In this document: piece by piece, positions 17,442 through 26,245 of the stretch
Position numbering within the stretch: position 1 is the stretch's first letter
How the letters are laid out: each line of letters opens with the position of its first letter
DNA from: Sporosarcina sp. P13
Lineage (GTDB): Bacteria; Bacillota; Bacilli; Bacillales_A; Planococcaceae
Reading direction: 5' to 3'
Length of the DNA: 37,032 nucleotides
NCBI RefSeq assembly: GCF_002743055.1
Contig: NZ_PDYM01000031.1
Span: 1-37,032 of the forward strand
Made by a program: the position numbers and the translations under genes
Notes under the pieces: generated by a model
The model's database searches: none
What the model saw: only the letters and a program-made list of their open reading frames with translations
Told to the model about the DNA's origin: nothing

Positions 17442-17714
17442 TTATTTTACTGCGTCTTTAAGTGCTTTACCTGCTTTAAAAGCTGGAACTTTACTTGCAG
17501 CGATTTCGATTTCTTCACCTGATTGTGGGTTACGTCCTTTACGTGCAGCACGCTCACGCACTTCAAAGTTTCCGAAACCAATCAATTGAACTTTGTCACC
17601 GTTAGCAAGAGTTGATTGAATTGTATCGAATACAGCTTCAACAGCTTTAGTTGCGTCTTTTTTTGTTAGACCTGCCGCTTCTGCTACAGAGTTAATTAAT
17701 TCTGTTTTATTCAC
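17442..17714 (-). CDS. hbs: Histone-like DNA-binding protein HU
   Basis: Small basic homodimeric nucleoid protein that bends DNA. With the GTG start at 17714 (AGGAGG 8 nt upstream) it is 90 residues and begins MNKTEL like other Bacillus HU proteins; the upstream GTG at 17723 overlaps the ribosome site. The family signature [18 protein letters not shown] with the DNA-intercalating arm (RNPQSGEEI) and C-terminal FKAGKALKD is intact. It is flanked by terminators and has its own promoter, which fits the high, separate expression expected of HU. Confidence 0.97.
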   Translation of the reverse strand: MNKTELINSVAEAAGLTKKDATKAVEAVFDTIQSTLANGDKVQLIGFGNFEVRERAARKGRNPQSGEEIEIAASKVPAFKAGKALKDAVK

Positions 17715-17765
17715 ACCGTTCACCTCCTCTCAAAGGGGATGCTACTGCTTGTTAACACTGTAAAA

Positions 17766-17794
17766 AGAGTAACATAAGAAAAACGACGGTGCAA
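17766..17794 (-). promoter_or_regulatory. Candidate promoter for hbs
   Basis: On the minus strand TTGCAC and TACTCT are 17 bp apart and the -10 has an upstream TG (TGTTACTCT, extended -10). It lies about 50 bp before the hbs start codon. Confidence 0.45.
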
Positions 17795-17854
17795 CAATAT
17801 TATCGTGCTTTTCCTTTATTCACGGCATTTCTAAGGTTTTCTTGTGAAATCAAT

Positions 17855-17882
17855 AGAAAAAAGATCCGTTTTCCGGATCTTT
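17855..17882 (-). terminator. Terminator of spoIVA
   Basis: On the minus strand AAAGATCCG, a GAAAA loop, and CGGATCTTT followed by further T form a clean 9-bp intrinsic terminator about 28 bp past the spoIVA stop. Confidence 0.85.
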
Positions 17883-17910
17883 CTCTGTTTAAAGCTAGAT
17901 TTTGAGTGTG

Positions 17911-19389
17911 TCAAACAATAAATGTAATCATACCTTTATTTCCATCGTTGACCATTTGTTCTATCGTTTCACGCAGTCTTTTTCTCGCTCTGTCAGGAAC
18001 GGCAGCTGTTTTATAACGAATGCTTTCTTTCATTACCTCGTGCAGGGGCGTGCCAAATAATTGTGTTTCCCATAACGCATCGCGATCATGTAAATAGGCA
18101 TTTTTCAATTCCTTAAGTAAATGATGACTGTGGAACTCCGAGCCGATCAACGGCGCAAATTCCGCCTCCATGTCGATGCGTATAATGTGCAAGGACGGAG
18201 CTTTCGCTTTCATTTTGACACCGTAGAATGTGTCTTGCTTAATAAGTTCAGGTGCTGTAGGCTGGAAGTCCTCAATCGAAGGTAGCGCCACACCATAACC
18301 AGACTTTTTAGCCGTTTCAATCGCTTCCGCATACATATCATACGATTTTTTTGCTTTCACGGCTTCTTTAATAAATACGAGCCAGTCTTTTTTCGAACGC
18401 ATTTCTGTGCCCATAAACTCTTCACAAACCGCAACATACGCTTGTTCATCCATATCGATATTGACAATCGCTTTGCCTTTTCCTGCATCAACTTCTACGA
18501 CTTCGGCTTGTCGCACAAACTCCTCTTCTTGCAATAACTCGGCAATTTCCTGTACTTTACGAATTTTCGAGACGCCTAGGAAACCGTCGTTAATAATATG
18601 GTCAATACGTGCATTCAGCTTATGATCATCGCCAAGCTCCTCCATCCAATCCGGACGCTGAAGTTCGATATCCGTAATCGGAAACTCGTACAACGCTTCT
18701 TTTAGAATCAGTTGGATTTCTGCTGCATTCAGCTGATCCGCACTGATTGCAATAACCGGAACACCATACTTTTCATGTAATTGACGCTTCAAATCTACTG
18801 CGCGCTCATGGGCCGGCATTTTAGAATTCAGTACAATAACGAACGGCTTACCAATTTCCTTTAACTTTGAAACAATTTCAATTTCTGCCACTTCAGCAGC
18901 AGCTCGTGTAATATTGTTCACCGTACCGTCTGTTGTCAACAAAATGCCGATTGTAGAATGATCTCGAATGACTTTGTCTGTTCCGATACGCGCTGCTTCC
19001 TCAAACGGAATCGGTTCATTATGCCAAGGGGTATGCACATATTTCGGACCGTTTTCATCTTCATAGCCTTTGACCCCATCAATGACGTAGCCTACACAGT
19101 CTGCTAAACGAATTTGAAATGCCAGTTCACCGTCGCCAATCGATACGCTCGTACCTTGTGCCGGTACAAATTTCGGTTCGGCTGTCATGATCACAGACCC
19201 AGGGGAACTTTGTGGTAGTTCATCTTGTGCACGTATTCGATCGTTTGCATCAGTCATATTAGGTATGACAACTTCCTCCATGACTCGTTTGACAAAAGTG
19301 GATTTTCCTACACGAACAGGGCCAACCACACCTATATAAATGTCGCCGTCTGTTCTTCTAGCTAAGTTTTCGTATAATTCTTCTTTCAT
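17911..19389 (-). CDS. spoIVA: Stage IV sporulation protein A (spore coat morphogenetic ATPase)
   Basis: ATPase that polymerises on the outer forespore surface to form the coat basement layer and is needed for cortex formation. It has 492 residues, the usual length. The N-terminal GTPase-like domain shows a Walker A motif (GPVRVGKST, residues 23-31) and, further on, LNSKMP in place of a classic NKxD. The C-terminal helical region ends in KGMITFIV, close to the known end of the family. Its presence shows that the organism forms spores. The start has AAGGAGG. The upstream gap carries the yphF terminator and a possible sigma-E promoter. Confidence 0.97.
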   Translation of the reverse strand: MKEELYENLARRTDGDIYIGVVGPVRVGKSTFVKRVMEEVVIPNMTDANDRIRAQDELPQSSPGSVIMTAEPKFVPAQGTSVSIGDGELAFQIRLADCVGYVIDGVKGYEDENGPKYVHTPWHNEPIPFEEAARIGTDKVIRDHSTIGILLTTDGTVNNITRAAAEVAEIEIVSKLKEIGKPFVIVLNSKMPAHERAVDLKRQLHEKYGVPVIAISADQLNAAEIQLILKEALYEFPITDIELQRPDWMEELGDDHKLNARIDHIINDGFLGVSKIRKVQEIAELLQEEEFVRQAEVVEVDAGKGKAIVNIDMDEQAYVAVCEEFMGTEMRSKKDWLVFIKEAVKAKKSYDMYAEAIETAKKSGYGVALPSIEDFQPTAPELIKQDTFYGVKMKAKAPSLHIIRIDMEAEFAPLIGSEFHSHHLLKELKNAYLHDRDALWETQLFGTPLHEVMKESIRYKTAAVPDRARKRLRETIEQMVNDGNKGMITFIV

Positions 19390-19417
19390 CTTTAGCCCTC
19401 CTTTTTCTCCGCATAGT

Positions 19418-19446
19418 AGCTTATGAAACAGAAAAACGTTTCATGC
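19418..19446 (-). promoter_or_regulatory. Possible sigma-E promoter for spoIVA
   Basis: On the minus strand CATAAGCT (6 of 8 bases of the sigma-E -10 CATACAMT) lies 28 bp before the spoIVA ATG, with GCATGAA 14 bp further up as a partial -35. spoIVA is under sigma-E in B. subtilis. The -35 is inside the yphF terminator hairpin. Weak by sequence alone. Confidence 0.3.
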
Positions 19447-19469
19447 ATGAATGCACAAAACGTTTTTCT
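19430..19469 (-). terminator. Terminator of the der-gpsA-yphE-yphF unit
   Basis: AGAAAAACGTTT at 19430-19441 and its exact complement at 19458-19469 form a 12-bp stem around a 16-nt loop that contains a further short GCAT dyad. On the minus strand the 3' arm ends in TTTTTCT. Confidence 0.75.
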
Positions 19470-19498
19470 TCTACTGATGAAGTTTCAAGGTCGGACAC

Positions 19499-20209
19499 TT
19501 ACTTCTTCATGAAGACCGGTTCGTTATCTTCATTGACAGTGTATGGCAAAGAGTACGCCGGAAGAACCGCAGAATCTTCGAACAACAGGTAACGAATATC
19601 CGTGCCTGGTTCAACTTCTGTTTTTTTCTCCATCAAGATTTTGTTAAGGTCGATCGAATAGTCTACGTAGAAGTTACCGTCTCCTGCTACCACGATTGGT
19701 AGATGCGTATCGGAGTATGGACTCGCTACTGTTAACGGCTCTTTAAAGCCCATTTTCTTATAGTCTACTTCATAAACATTTTCGCCCACAGAATCAAGAA
19801 ACGGCAAATTACCGTTGATGAACGTACGTAGATTAATATCGCGTAGCTTTTCAGCAATACGCAAATCAACGAGCTTTACTGTAGGATTCTCTTCTACATC
19901 TGTTAATACGTATTGAAAGATCCCACCATTTTCAAATGCATTACCTGGAATCTTTTCTGTAAAATCAGGCACGATCTTAGAAAAATCGATTGGATACTTA
20001 ATATATTGATCCGTTTCCATGTCACGCGTTTTGATTGGCAAAAGCCCCCCCGCTTGCTCCTGGTAACGCTCTACAGCTTTCTGCACTGTTTCTAGCTGAT
20101 CAGGATACGGTGTCTCGCTTGCCTGCTTCTCTTCGGGCGAACGAGATAGACAACCTGACAGCAAAGTTGCACAGATCATAACAGATAGAATGAGTAATCG
20201 TTTATTCAT
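19499..20209 (-). CDS. yphF: YphF-like lipoprotein
   Basis: 236-residue predicted lipoprotein. The N-terminus has a lysine-arginine start, a hydrophobic core and the lipobox LLSGC with Cys20 as the lipidation site, so it should be anchored on the outer face of the membrane. The rest is a soluble domain, acidic overall, with no enzyme motif that I recognise. It keeps the B. subtilis order gpsA-yphE-yphF-spoIVA and starts 3 bp after the yphE stop, with GGAGGGG before the ATG. Function unknown; a sporulation link is suggested only by its position. Confidence 0.85.
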   Translation of the reverse strand: MNKRLLILSVMICATLLSGCLSRSPEEKQASETPYPDQLETVQKAVERYQEQAGGLLPIKTRDMETDQYIKYPIDFSKIVPDFTEKIPGNAFENGGIFQYVLTDVEENPTVKLVDLRIAEKLRDINLRTFINGNLPFLDSVGENVYEVDYKKMGFKEPLTVASPYSDTHLPIVVAGDGNFYVDYSIDLNKILMEKKTEVEPGTDIRYLLFEDSAVLPAYSLPYTVNEDNEPVFMKK

Positions 20210-20212
20210 TGG

Positions 20213-20416
20213 TTACGCCCCTCCAGTCGGTCCGTTGAATACTAAATAGACCATCGCAAAGAACGATGTAATTAATAACGTATAGGCTATAATCGCAAAT
20301 ATGATTTGAATTGCACGGTTTTTTATTTTATAACGGCTTGCGTATATCAAACCCATTGAAATTACCATGAAACCCATCGCATAAAAAGATAGCCACATTT
20401 TATCTAACGAGGACAA
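20213..20416 (-). CDS. yphE: YphE-like small membrane protein (DUF2768)
   Basis: 67-residue protein with two membrane helices, matching the DUF2768/YphE family. The reading frame opens at a TTG at 20437 next to the gpsA stop, but AAGGTG lies 6 nt before a second TTG at 20416, which also aligns better with homologues (SSLDKMWLSF). It ends in FNGPTGGA. Function unknown. It sits between gpsA and yphF in one unit. Confidence 0.82.
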   Translation of the reverse strand: MSSLDKMWLSFYAMGFMVISMGLIYASRYKIKNRAIQIIFAIIAYTLLITSFFAMVYLVFNGPTGGA

Positions 20417-20437
20417 AATTGTCACCTTCCTAGTCAA

Positions 20438-21472
20438 TTAAATACCATCAAAGAACATATCTATTTCTTGCTTTTTCCCGCGATTCATCAATTGGTCTAC
20501 CGCTTCCTTTGCCGGTACTTCTCCAAACAATATGGAGTATAACGCTTCTGTCAGCGGCATATTAACCTCATAATGCCTTGCGAGTTGATAGGCAGCTTTC
20601 GTCGTGCGAACACCTTCTATGACCATACCCATCTCTTCTGTAACCTTTTCTAATGATTGACCTTTCCCTAGACGATTGCCCGCTTTCCAATTCCGCGAGT
20701 GCACGCTTGTACAAGTAACGACTAAATCACCAAGACCCGCCAAGCCAGAAAATGTCTGCTGGTTTGCACCCATCCGAACGCCAAGTCTTGTAATTTCTGC
20801 AAGGCCACGCGTAATGAGCGCCGCCTTGGCATTATCACCGTAACCGAGACCATCAGAAAGACCATCAGAAAGACCAGCAGCTAACGCAATAACATTTTTC
20901 AATGCACCGCCAAGCTCCACACCCATGACATCTTGGTTTGTATAGACACGGAAATAATTATTCATGAATAGATCCTGTACACGTTCCGCCACCTCCATAT
21001 CAGAAGAAGCAGCTGCCACCGTCGTAGGATGACGTAGAACTACTTCTTCCGCATGACTAGGTCCGGATAATACGACCACCGCATCACGAAGGGAGTCTTC
21101 GATTTCTTCCTCAATGATTTCAGATATCCGTTTCAAAGAATCAGGCTCAATCCCTTTGGAAACATGAACAAAAACTTTCGGTTCTTTAACTAACGCTTGA
21201 ATATTCCGGCACGTTTCACGCATCGCTATAGTAGGAACGGCCAGCACAATGATCTTCGCATGCTGTACAGCCCTTGCTAAATCACTAGTTGAAGTAAGGT
21301 TTTCAGGCAGTAATACGTCAGGTAAATAGTGGTCGTTTTTATGCTGATCATTGATTTCACTCGCTTGTTCCGCACGTCTTGTCCAGATTAAGCTATCATG
21401 TCCATTTTCAGCCAGTACAAATCCAAGTGCCGTTCCCCAACTACCTGCGCCTAGTATAGAGACTTTTTCCAT
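20438..21472 (-). CDS. gpsA: Glycerol-3-phosphate dehydrogenase [NAD(P)+]
   Basis: Reduces dihydroxyacetone phosphate to sn-glycerol-3-phosphate for phospholipid synthesis. The N-terminal NAD(P) motif [10 protein letters not shown], the catalytic-lysine region (ALKNVIAL), [11 protein letters not shown] and the [14 protein letters not shown] segment are all present. The ATG at 21472 has better spacing to AAAGG than the GTG three codons earlier. One oddity: the loop normally reading [13 protein letters not shown] carries an extra four residues ([15 protein letters not shown]), coded by an exact 12-bp tandem duplication. This raises the length to 344 residues. It follows der by 26 bp. Confidence 0.95.
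   Translation of the reverse strand: MEKVSILGAGSWGTALGFVLAENGHDSLIWTRRAEQASEINDQHKNDHYLPDVLLPENLTSTSDLARAVQHAKIIVLAVPTIAMRETCRNIQALVKEPKVFVHVSKGIEPDSLKRISEIIEEEIEDSLRDAVVVLSGPSHAEEVVLRHPTTVAAASSDMEVAERVQDLFMNNYFRVYTNQDVMGVELGGALKNVIALAAGLSDGLSDGLGYGDNAKAALITRGLAEITRLGVRMGANQQTFSGLAGLGDLVVTCTSVHSRNWKAGNRLGKGQSLEKVTEEMGMVIEGVRTTKAAYQLARHYEVNMPLTEALYSILFGEVPAKEAVDQLMNRGKKQEIDMFFDGI
20848..20871. repeat. 12-bp tandem duplication within gpsA
   Basis: The plus-strand unit GACCATCAGAAA occurs twice back to back (20848-20859 and 20860-20871) and is followed by a partial third copy GACCAGCAG. In the protein it adds one GLSD tetrapeptide in frame, next to the conserved GYGDN segment. Confidence 0.9.
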
Positions 21473-21498
21473 TCCCTCCACCCTTTCTAATCGATTAG

Positions 21499-22818
21499 TT
21501 AACTTCTGGCTCTAGTGATTAAGCGAATTGGCGTACCTTCAAATCCGAATGCCTCACGTAATCTATTTTGTAAAAATCGTTCATAGGAGAAGTGCATAAG
21601 TGTTGGCTCGTTAACGAATACAACAAAAGTAGGTGGTTGAATTGCCACTTGAGTCGCATAATAAATACGTAAACGACGCCCTTTATCTGAAGGTGCAGGG
21701 TTCCTAGCAACTGCATCCTCGATTACTTCATTCAAGACGCTAGACTGAATACGCAATGCATGATTTTCACTGATCATTTGAATGTTCGGGATGAGTGTAT
21801 GCACTCGTTGCTTCGTTTCAGCTGATACAAAGTGAATCGGTGCATAGTCTAAGAAGCGGAACTGATCTCTAATGTCATCGATAAAGTTATTCATCGTCTT
21901 ATCGTCTTTTTCTAACGCATCCCACTTATTGACAACGAACATAACGCCTTTCCCCGCTTCTTCTGCAAATCCCGCCACTCGCTTATCTTGCTCACGAATA
22001 CCTTCTTCTGCATTTAAAACGATCAATACAACGTCTGAGCGGTCTATCGCTTTTAACGCACGCAATACACTATATTTCTCTGTATTCTCATACACTTTAC
22101 CTTTTTTACGCATCCCCGCTGTATCAATGATCTTATATTCTTGACCATCTACTACTTTCACGGAGTCAATCGCGTCTGTTGTAGTTCCTGCGATATTACT
22201 CACAATTACGCGTTCCTCACCAAGCAATGCATTAACAAGTGACGATTTTCCTACATTCGGACGTCCAATCAAACAGAATTTAATGGAATCATCGTCCTCT
22301 TCTTCCAAATCCATTTGTTTAAAGCTTTCAACTACAGCATCGAGTAAATCTCCGAGGCCTAAACCGTGTGAACCGGAAATTGGATAAGGCTCGCCAAAAC
22401 CGAGTGAATAGAAATCATAAATCATTTCTTTCATCTCGGGATTATCTACTTTATTGACCGCTAAAACAACAGGCTTCTTTGTTTTATAAAGCATTTTCGC
22501 TACCTGTTCATCCGCATCTGTTACACCATCTCTACCGTTCGTCAAAAAGATAATAACATCCGCTTCGTCAATGGCGATTTCAGCTTGCGCACGGATCTGT
22601 TCGAGTAGTGGTTCATCACCAAGATCGATTCCGCCTGTATCGATCAAATTAAATTCATAGTTCAACCAATCTGCTGCGCTATAAATACGATCTCGCGTTA
22701 CACCTGAGACGTCTTCCACAATGGAAATACGTTCCCCTACGATTCGGTTAAATATTGTTGATTTTCCTACGTTGGGTCTTCCTACAATTGCTACTGTTGG
22801 TTTTTTCATTTCTTTCAT
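21499..22818 (-). CDS. der: Ribosome-assembly GTPase Der (EngA)
   Basis: Essential GTPase with two G domains in tandem that helps mature the 50S ribosomal subunit. Two P-loops read GRPNVGKS (near residues 13 and 188), with DTGG and DTAG as the G3 motifs and NKVD and NKWD as the G4 motifs. A C-terminal KH-like domain follows and ends in [11 protein letters not shown]. 439 residues, close to the usual 436. GGAAGG precedes the ATG. It is the first gene of der-gpsA-yphE-yphF. Confidence 0.97.
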   Translation of the reverse strand: MKEMKKPTVAIVGRPNVGKSTIFNRIVGERISIVEDVSGVTRDRIYSAADWLNYEFNLIDTGGIDLGDEPLLEQIRAQAEIAIDEADVIIFLTNGRDGVTDADEQVAKMLYKTKKPVVLAVNKVDNPEMKEMIYDFYSLGFGEPYPISGSHGLGLGDLLDAVVESFKQMDLEEEDDDSIKFCLIGRPNVGKSSLVNALLGEERVIVSNIAGTTTDAIDSVKVVDGQEYKIIDTAGMRKKGKVYENTEKYSVLRALKAIDRSDVVLIVLNAEEGIREQDKRVAGFAEEAGKGVMFVVNKWDALEKDDKTMNNFIDDIRDQFRFLDYAPIHFVSAETKQRVHTLIPNIQMISENHALRIQSSVLNEVIEDAVARNPAPSDKGRRLRIYYATQVAIQPPTFVVFVNEPTLMHFSYERFLQNRLREAFGFEGTPIRLITRARS

Positions 22819-22852
22819 TACACCCTTCCGACCTATCTTTGAATATTATACA

Positions 22853-22890
22853 CAAAAAGAATGATGATGCATATGAAAGCATCATCATTC
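22853..22890 (-). terminator. Terminator of rpsA (ypfD)
   Basis: On the minus strand GAATGATGATGC and GCATCATCATTC form a perfect 12-bp stem around an 8-nt loop, followed by TTTTTG. It lies 48 bp past the rpsA stop. Confidence 0.88.
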
Positions 22891-22938
22891 CGGGGGTACT
22901 TATTCTATAAGTTGTTGTTAGTTGATCACAATCAATGA

Positions 22939-24090
22939 TTATTCTTTGAATTTCTTCAGCTGATCACCGATTACATCGCCAAACGAGAAGCCTGTTGTTT
23001 CTTCAGGTAGCTCATAGCTAAAGTTCTCTTCTCCACGCGCATCTGCTGGCTTTTCTAGAAGATCTTTAATGCTGAGTGAAATACGTTTCTCTTGCGGATT
23101 AACGTCTAGCACTTTCACTTGTACAGACTGACCTTCTGATAATACTTCTTGCGGTGTGCCGATATGCTCGTGTGCGATTCTTGAGATGTGTACAAGGCCT
23201 TCCACACCTGGGAAAATTTCAACGAATGCACCGTAAGCGACTAAACGCTTCACTGTACCGTCTAGTACAGAACCAACTGGCGCATTAGCTTCAACGTTCT
23301 CCCATGGTCCAGGCAATGTATCTTTGATCGATAATGATACGCGCTCTGCATCACGATCAACAGACAATACTTTTACTTGAATTTCATCGCCTTCTTGTAA
23401 GACATCGGAAACGCTTTCGATATGTCCATGAGCGATTTGCGAAATATGAACTAACCCATCTACTCCACCGATATCAACGAATGCACCGAATGAGGCGATA
23501 CGTTGTACAGTACCATCCAGGATATCTCCTTCTTGAATCGTAGAAAGTGCTTGCTCTTTTTTCTTTTCATTTTGCGCTTGAACAACTGCCCGGTGTGATA
23601 GGATTAAACGATTTTTTTCTTGATCCATTTCTACAATCTTGAATGTCATCGTACGACCTTTGTAATCATCGAAAGACTCCACAAAGTGGTCTTCCACAAG
23701 AGAAGCAGGGATAAATCCACGAACGCCTAAATCAACGACTAATCCGCCTTTAACCACGTCTTTCACTTCTGTTTCAATAATTTCACCGTTTTCAAATTGC
23801 TCTTTCAATGAATCCCATGCATTTTCAGCGTCTACTTGGCGCTTTGATAAAACATAGGCATCGTCTTCTATTTTTGTAATCGCTAACTGTAATTCGTCAC
23901 CGACTGAGACTGCATCGGCTGCTTTTTCAATATGCAAGCTTGATAGTTCACTGATTGGAATCACGCCGTCAAAAGGAGCGCCTGCTATTTCAACAGTCAC
24001 CGATTTCTCTTCAACCTTCGTCACTACACCTGTTACATGATCACCTTCACCATACGTTTTTACTTCTTCCATATTCATCTCTTCAGTCAT
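22939..24090 (-). CDS. rpsA: 30S ribosomal protein S1 homologue (YpfD)
   Basis: RNA-binding protein with four S1 (OB-fold) domains, shorter than the six-domain proteobacterial S1 and typical of Bacillus YpfD. The repeats begin roughly at residues 14, 100, 186 and 271; the last two show VDGLVHISQIAHGHI and VEGLVHISRIAHEHI. In low-GC Gram-positives its role in translation is less central than in E. coli. The ATG at 24144 is not credible; GGAGGAGG lies before the ATG at 24090, giving 383 residues. plsC and cmk lie upstream. Confidence 0.95.
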   Translation of the reverse strand: MTEEMNMEEVKTYGEGDHVTGVVTKVEEKSVTVEIAGAPFDGVIPISELSSLHIEKAADAVSVGDELQLAITKIEDDAYVLSKRQVDAENAWDSLKEQFENGEIIETEVKDVVKGGLVVDLGVRGFIPASLVEDHFVESFDDYKGRTMTFKIVEMDQEKNRLILSHRAVVQAQNEKKKEQALSTIQEGDILDGTVQRIASFGAFVDIGGVDGLVHISQIAHGHIESVSDVLQEGDEIQVKVLSVDRDAERVSLSIKDTLPGPWENVEANAPVGSVLDGTVKRLVAYGAFVEIFPGVEGLVHISRIAHEHIGTPQEVLSEGQSVQVKVLDVNPQEKRISLSIKDLLEKPADARGEENFSYELPEETTGFSFGDVIGDQLKKFKE

Positions 24091-24123
24091 ATGTAGTCCT
24101 CCTCCATAATGAATCTTATCTCT

Positions 24124-24152
24124 ATAGTATTCGAATCTACACACAAAAACAA
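24124..24152 (-). promoter_or_regulatory. Candidate promoter for rpsA
   Basis: On the minus strand TTGTTT and TACTAT are 17 bp apart, about 34 bp before the rpsA start codon. Weak -35, moderate -10. It would allow rpsA to be transcribed apart from cmk-plsC. Confidence 0.4.
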
Positions 24153-24170
24153 AAAATTACTCTTATTGTT

Positions 24171-24755
24171 TTATTTATACTGCTCAATCAACTTGGATAT
24201 CTCTGCCATAATTGCTTCTGTTACTTCTTCAGCAGAGGCTTTTCTTTCACGGTAAGGCGTCATATCAATAGCCTCTCCATACACGACTTTTAACTGTGAA
24301 AATGCTTTGTACGGACCAATGATTGCACATGGTACTACTTTCGCATCTCCACCTTTTAAAGCAAAAAAACCGGCACCTGCCAATCCTTTCCCAAGTTCAC
24401 CTGTTTTGCTTCGTGTACCTTCTGGGAATAAACCGACCACTTTGCCGTCACGCAATAATTTAATCGTCGTGCGGAATGCTTCGCGATCACTCATCCCACG
24501 TTTCACAGGATATGCTTGAACTTGTGGTAACACAGTCTTTAGAACTGGCTTCGTAAACAATTCTTCTTTTGCCATAAAATGTACTGTTCTCGGGCACGTA
24601 ATACCAACTACCGGTGGATCTAAATTATCGATATGGTTGGTGCACAACAGCACTCCGCCTTCTTTAGGGATCTTTTCTTTGCCAATTACTTTGATTCGAT
24701 AAAGTGGGTAACAAACCGTACTGATCAAAAATTTGCCTAAAGGATATAAATTCAT
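24171..24755 (-). CDS. plsC: 1-acyl-sn-glycerol-3-phosphate acyltransferase
   Basis: Adds the second acyl chain to lysophosphatidate at the membrane. 194 residues with the acyltransferase motifs NHIDNLD (NHx4D catalytic pair), FPEGTRS and the late VPCAIIGP. An amphipathic or hydrophobic N-terminal helix likely holds it to the membrane. It overlaps the end of cmk by four bases. The cmk-plsC-rpsA arrangement differs from B. subtilis 168, where cmk is followed directly by ypfD. The product supplies the lipid pathway that also uses GpsA. Confidence 0.93.
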   Translation of the reverse strand: MNLYPLGKFLISTVCYPLYRIKVIGKEKIPKEGGVLLCTNHIDNLDPPVVGITCPRTVHFMAKEELFTKPVLKTVLPQVQAYPVKRGMSDREAFRTTIKLLRDGKVVGLFPEGTRSKTGELGKGLAGAGFFALKGGDAKVVPCAIIGPYKAFSQLKVVYGEAIDMTPYRERKASAEEVTEAIMAEISKLIEQYK

Positions 24756-25429
24756 GACGGCAACCTCTTTTCAGCATAATTTACAATACTAGTTGTCACT
24801 TCTTCTATTGTTTTCCCCGTTGTGTCAATTATAATGGCATCTTCTGCTTTTTTTAGTGGAGAAATTTCGCGTTCACTATCCGCCTGATCACGTTTCGATA
24901 TTTCATTTTTCAATGTTTCATAATCTGTTGTCATGCCTCGCGACTGTTCTTCAAGTAAACGCCTTTGTGCACGTTCTTCTACGGATGCAGTCATGAAGAT
25001 CTTTAATTCAGCGTCGGGTAAAACCGCCGTGCCGATATCTCTGCCATCCATAACGACAGAAGAGTTAGCCGCCAAGCCCTGCTGTTTAGCAACCAATAGT
25101 TCACGCACCGATGTAAGTGCCGCAATCTTAGAAACCGTTGATGTCACTTCATGTGAACGGATCACTTCAGTGACTTCCACTCCGTCTAATATCACTTGTT
25201 GCGCTTGCTCACTTGGATGCAATTCAATATCAGTCTTTTCTATGAGCTTTGCTACGGCCTCTTCATCATGAAGATCCACAGCGTGTTGAAGCACTTTATA
25301 AGTGATTGCTCGATACATAGCGCCTGTATCGATATACGTAAATCCTAGTTTTTTAGCTACTAATTTAGCAATCGTACTTTTCCCCGCTGCTGCAGGTCCA
25401 TCGATTGCGATTCTCATTCCACCAATCAT
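24752..25429 (-). CDS. cmk: Cytidylate kinase
   Basis: Phosphorylates CMP and dCMP, recycling them for nucleic acid and lipid synthesis. The P-loop is GPAAAGKS at residues 11-18; further signatures are YIDTGAMYRA, MDGRDIGTAVLPDA and the arginines in RRLLEEQSRG with SDRE-like DSEREISPL. 225 residues. The ATG at 25429 follows GGAGG by about 10 nt; the internal ATG four codons later has no good site. plsC overlaps its end. Confidence 0.96.
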   Translation of the reverse strand: MIGGMRIAIDGPAAAGKSTIAKLVAKKLGFTYIDTGAMYRAITYKVLQHAVDLHDEEAVAKLIEKTDIELHPSEQAQQVILDGVEVTEVIRSHEVTSTVSKIAALTSVRELLVAKQQGLAANSSVVMDGRDIGTAVLPDAELKIFMTASVEERAQRRLLEEQSRGMTTDYETLKNEISKRDQADSEREISPLKKAEDAIIIDTTGKTIEEVTTSIVNYAEKRLPS

Positions 25430-25465
25430 GCTAGAAACCCCTCCATTTTGCCTTTATTGTACCAT

Positions 25466-25505
25466 AAGAAAAAAAGAAAAGTCTGTTGTAGATAGACTTT
25501 TCTTT
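25466..25505 (-). terminator. Terminator of motI/ypfA
   Basis: On the minus strand AAAGAAAAGTCT and AGACTTTTCTTT form a perfect 12-bp stem with a 9-nt loop, followed by TTTTCTT. The first arm overlaps the stop codon of ypfA. Confidence 0.88.
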
Positions 25506-26151
25506 AGAAATTCCGTAACGCTAGTTGTCGTTCAAAGCAGTACCGAATGATATGCTGACGATCCATTTCATCAATCCCAGCGAACTTGAATGAACTTAAC
25601 CGACGTTTATCCTCTTCCCAGTTTCTTACGACTGTAGCCTTACAAGAAATATGTTTGATTTCCCGCTTTGTGAATTGAAGTACTATCCTCAAATCCACAA
25701 CCTCGTTTAAAGGGAAAAATTCATAACTTTTCATATTGACAGCTAATCCACCAGCACTTATGTCTATCGAAACGAGTTGTAATAATTCATCCTCTGATTC
25801 TAATTGAACCGTAACATCCAGAGACGTCTCGACGCGTACAAATTCTCGTCTTTGGATTTTGATCAACTCTTTGTCGCCAGGATATTTCAGCTTTAACATA
25901 GGAATGGTTCGATTCATTCGACTATGGACTTCCGTCCGGAATGCAAATGACATTTTATAATCATCAACAAATGTCACTAGAAGTTGTGTGCCGTCAATAA
26001 AGAAAGCAGTCTTCCCTGTTTCGATATTAATTGGATAGTCTATCATGAAATGATGATCGTCCTCTATATCCACTACTCGTGATTTGAATTTTTCTAATTC
26101 CTCTGTGTAATCTTTTTCGATTGTTAACACGGTTGCAATAGTTAATCTCAT
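25504..26151 (-). CDS. motI: PilZ-domain c-di-GMP receptor (YpfA/MotI, flagellar brake)
   Basis: 215-residue protein with an N-terminal YcgR-like domain and a C-terminal PilZ domain. Both c-di-GMP-binding motifs are intact: RREFVR (RxxxR) near residue 115 and DISAGG (D/NxSxxG) near 150. B. subtilis MotI (YpfA) binds c-di-GMP and then acts on the flagellar stator MotA to slow motility; the same role is inferred here and agrees with cheR at 12.4 kb. AGAAGGTGG precedes the ATG. It follows ypeB in the same direction with a 94-bp gap and ends in a strong terminator. Confidence 0.92.
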   Translation of the reverse strand: MRLTIATVLTIEKDYTEELEKFKSRVVDIEDDHHFMIDYPINIETGKTAFFIDGTQLLVTFVDDYKMSFAFRTEVHSRMNRTIPMLKLKYPGDKELIKIQRREFVRVETSLDVTVQLESEDELLQLVSIDISAGGLAVNMKSYEFFPLNEVVDLRIVLQFTKREIKHISCKATVVRNWEEDKRRLSSFKFAGIDEMDRQHIIRYCFERQLALRNF

Positions 26152-26245
26152 CTTTCCACCTTCTAATAGTCACTAGTACGTCTATTATGTCATGTGGAGA
26201 AGACTTTTCCAAACTATTTCTAATACGCTACTGAAATACATACCT

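Noticed and set aside
23955..24293. Plus-strand reading frame of 112 codons across rpsA and plsC
   Set aside because: It lies opposite two well-supported genes, has no ribosome site or family resemblance, and is a shadow frame.
24933..25271. Plus-strand reading frame of 112 codons opposite cmk
   Set aside because: Complement of a conserved kinase gene; its Ser/Ala/Thr-rich composition is typical of an antisense shadow.
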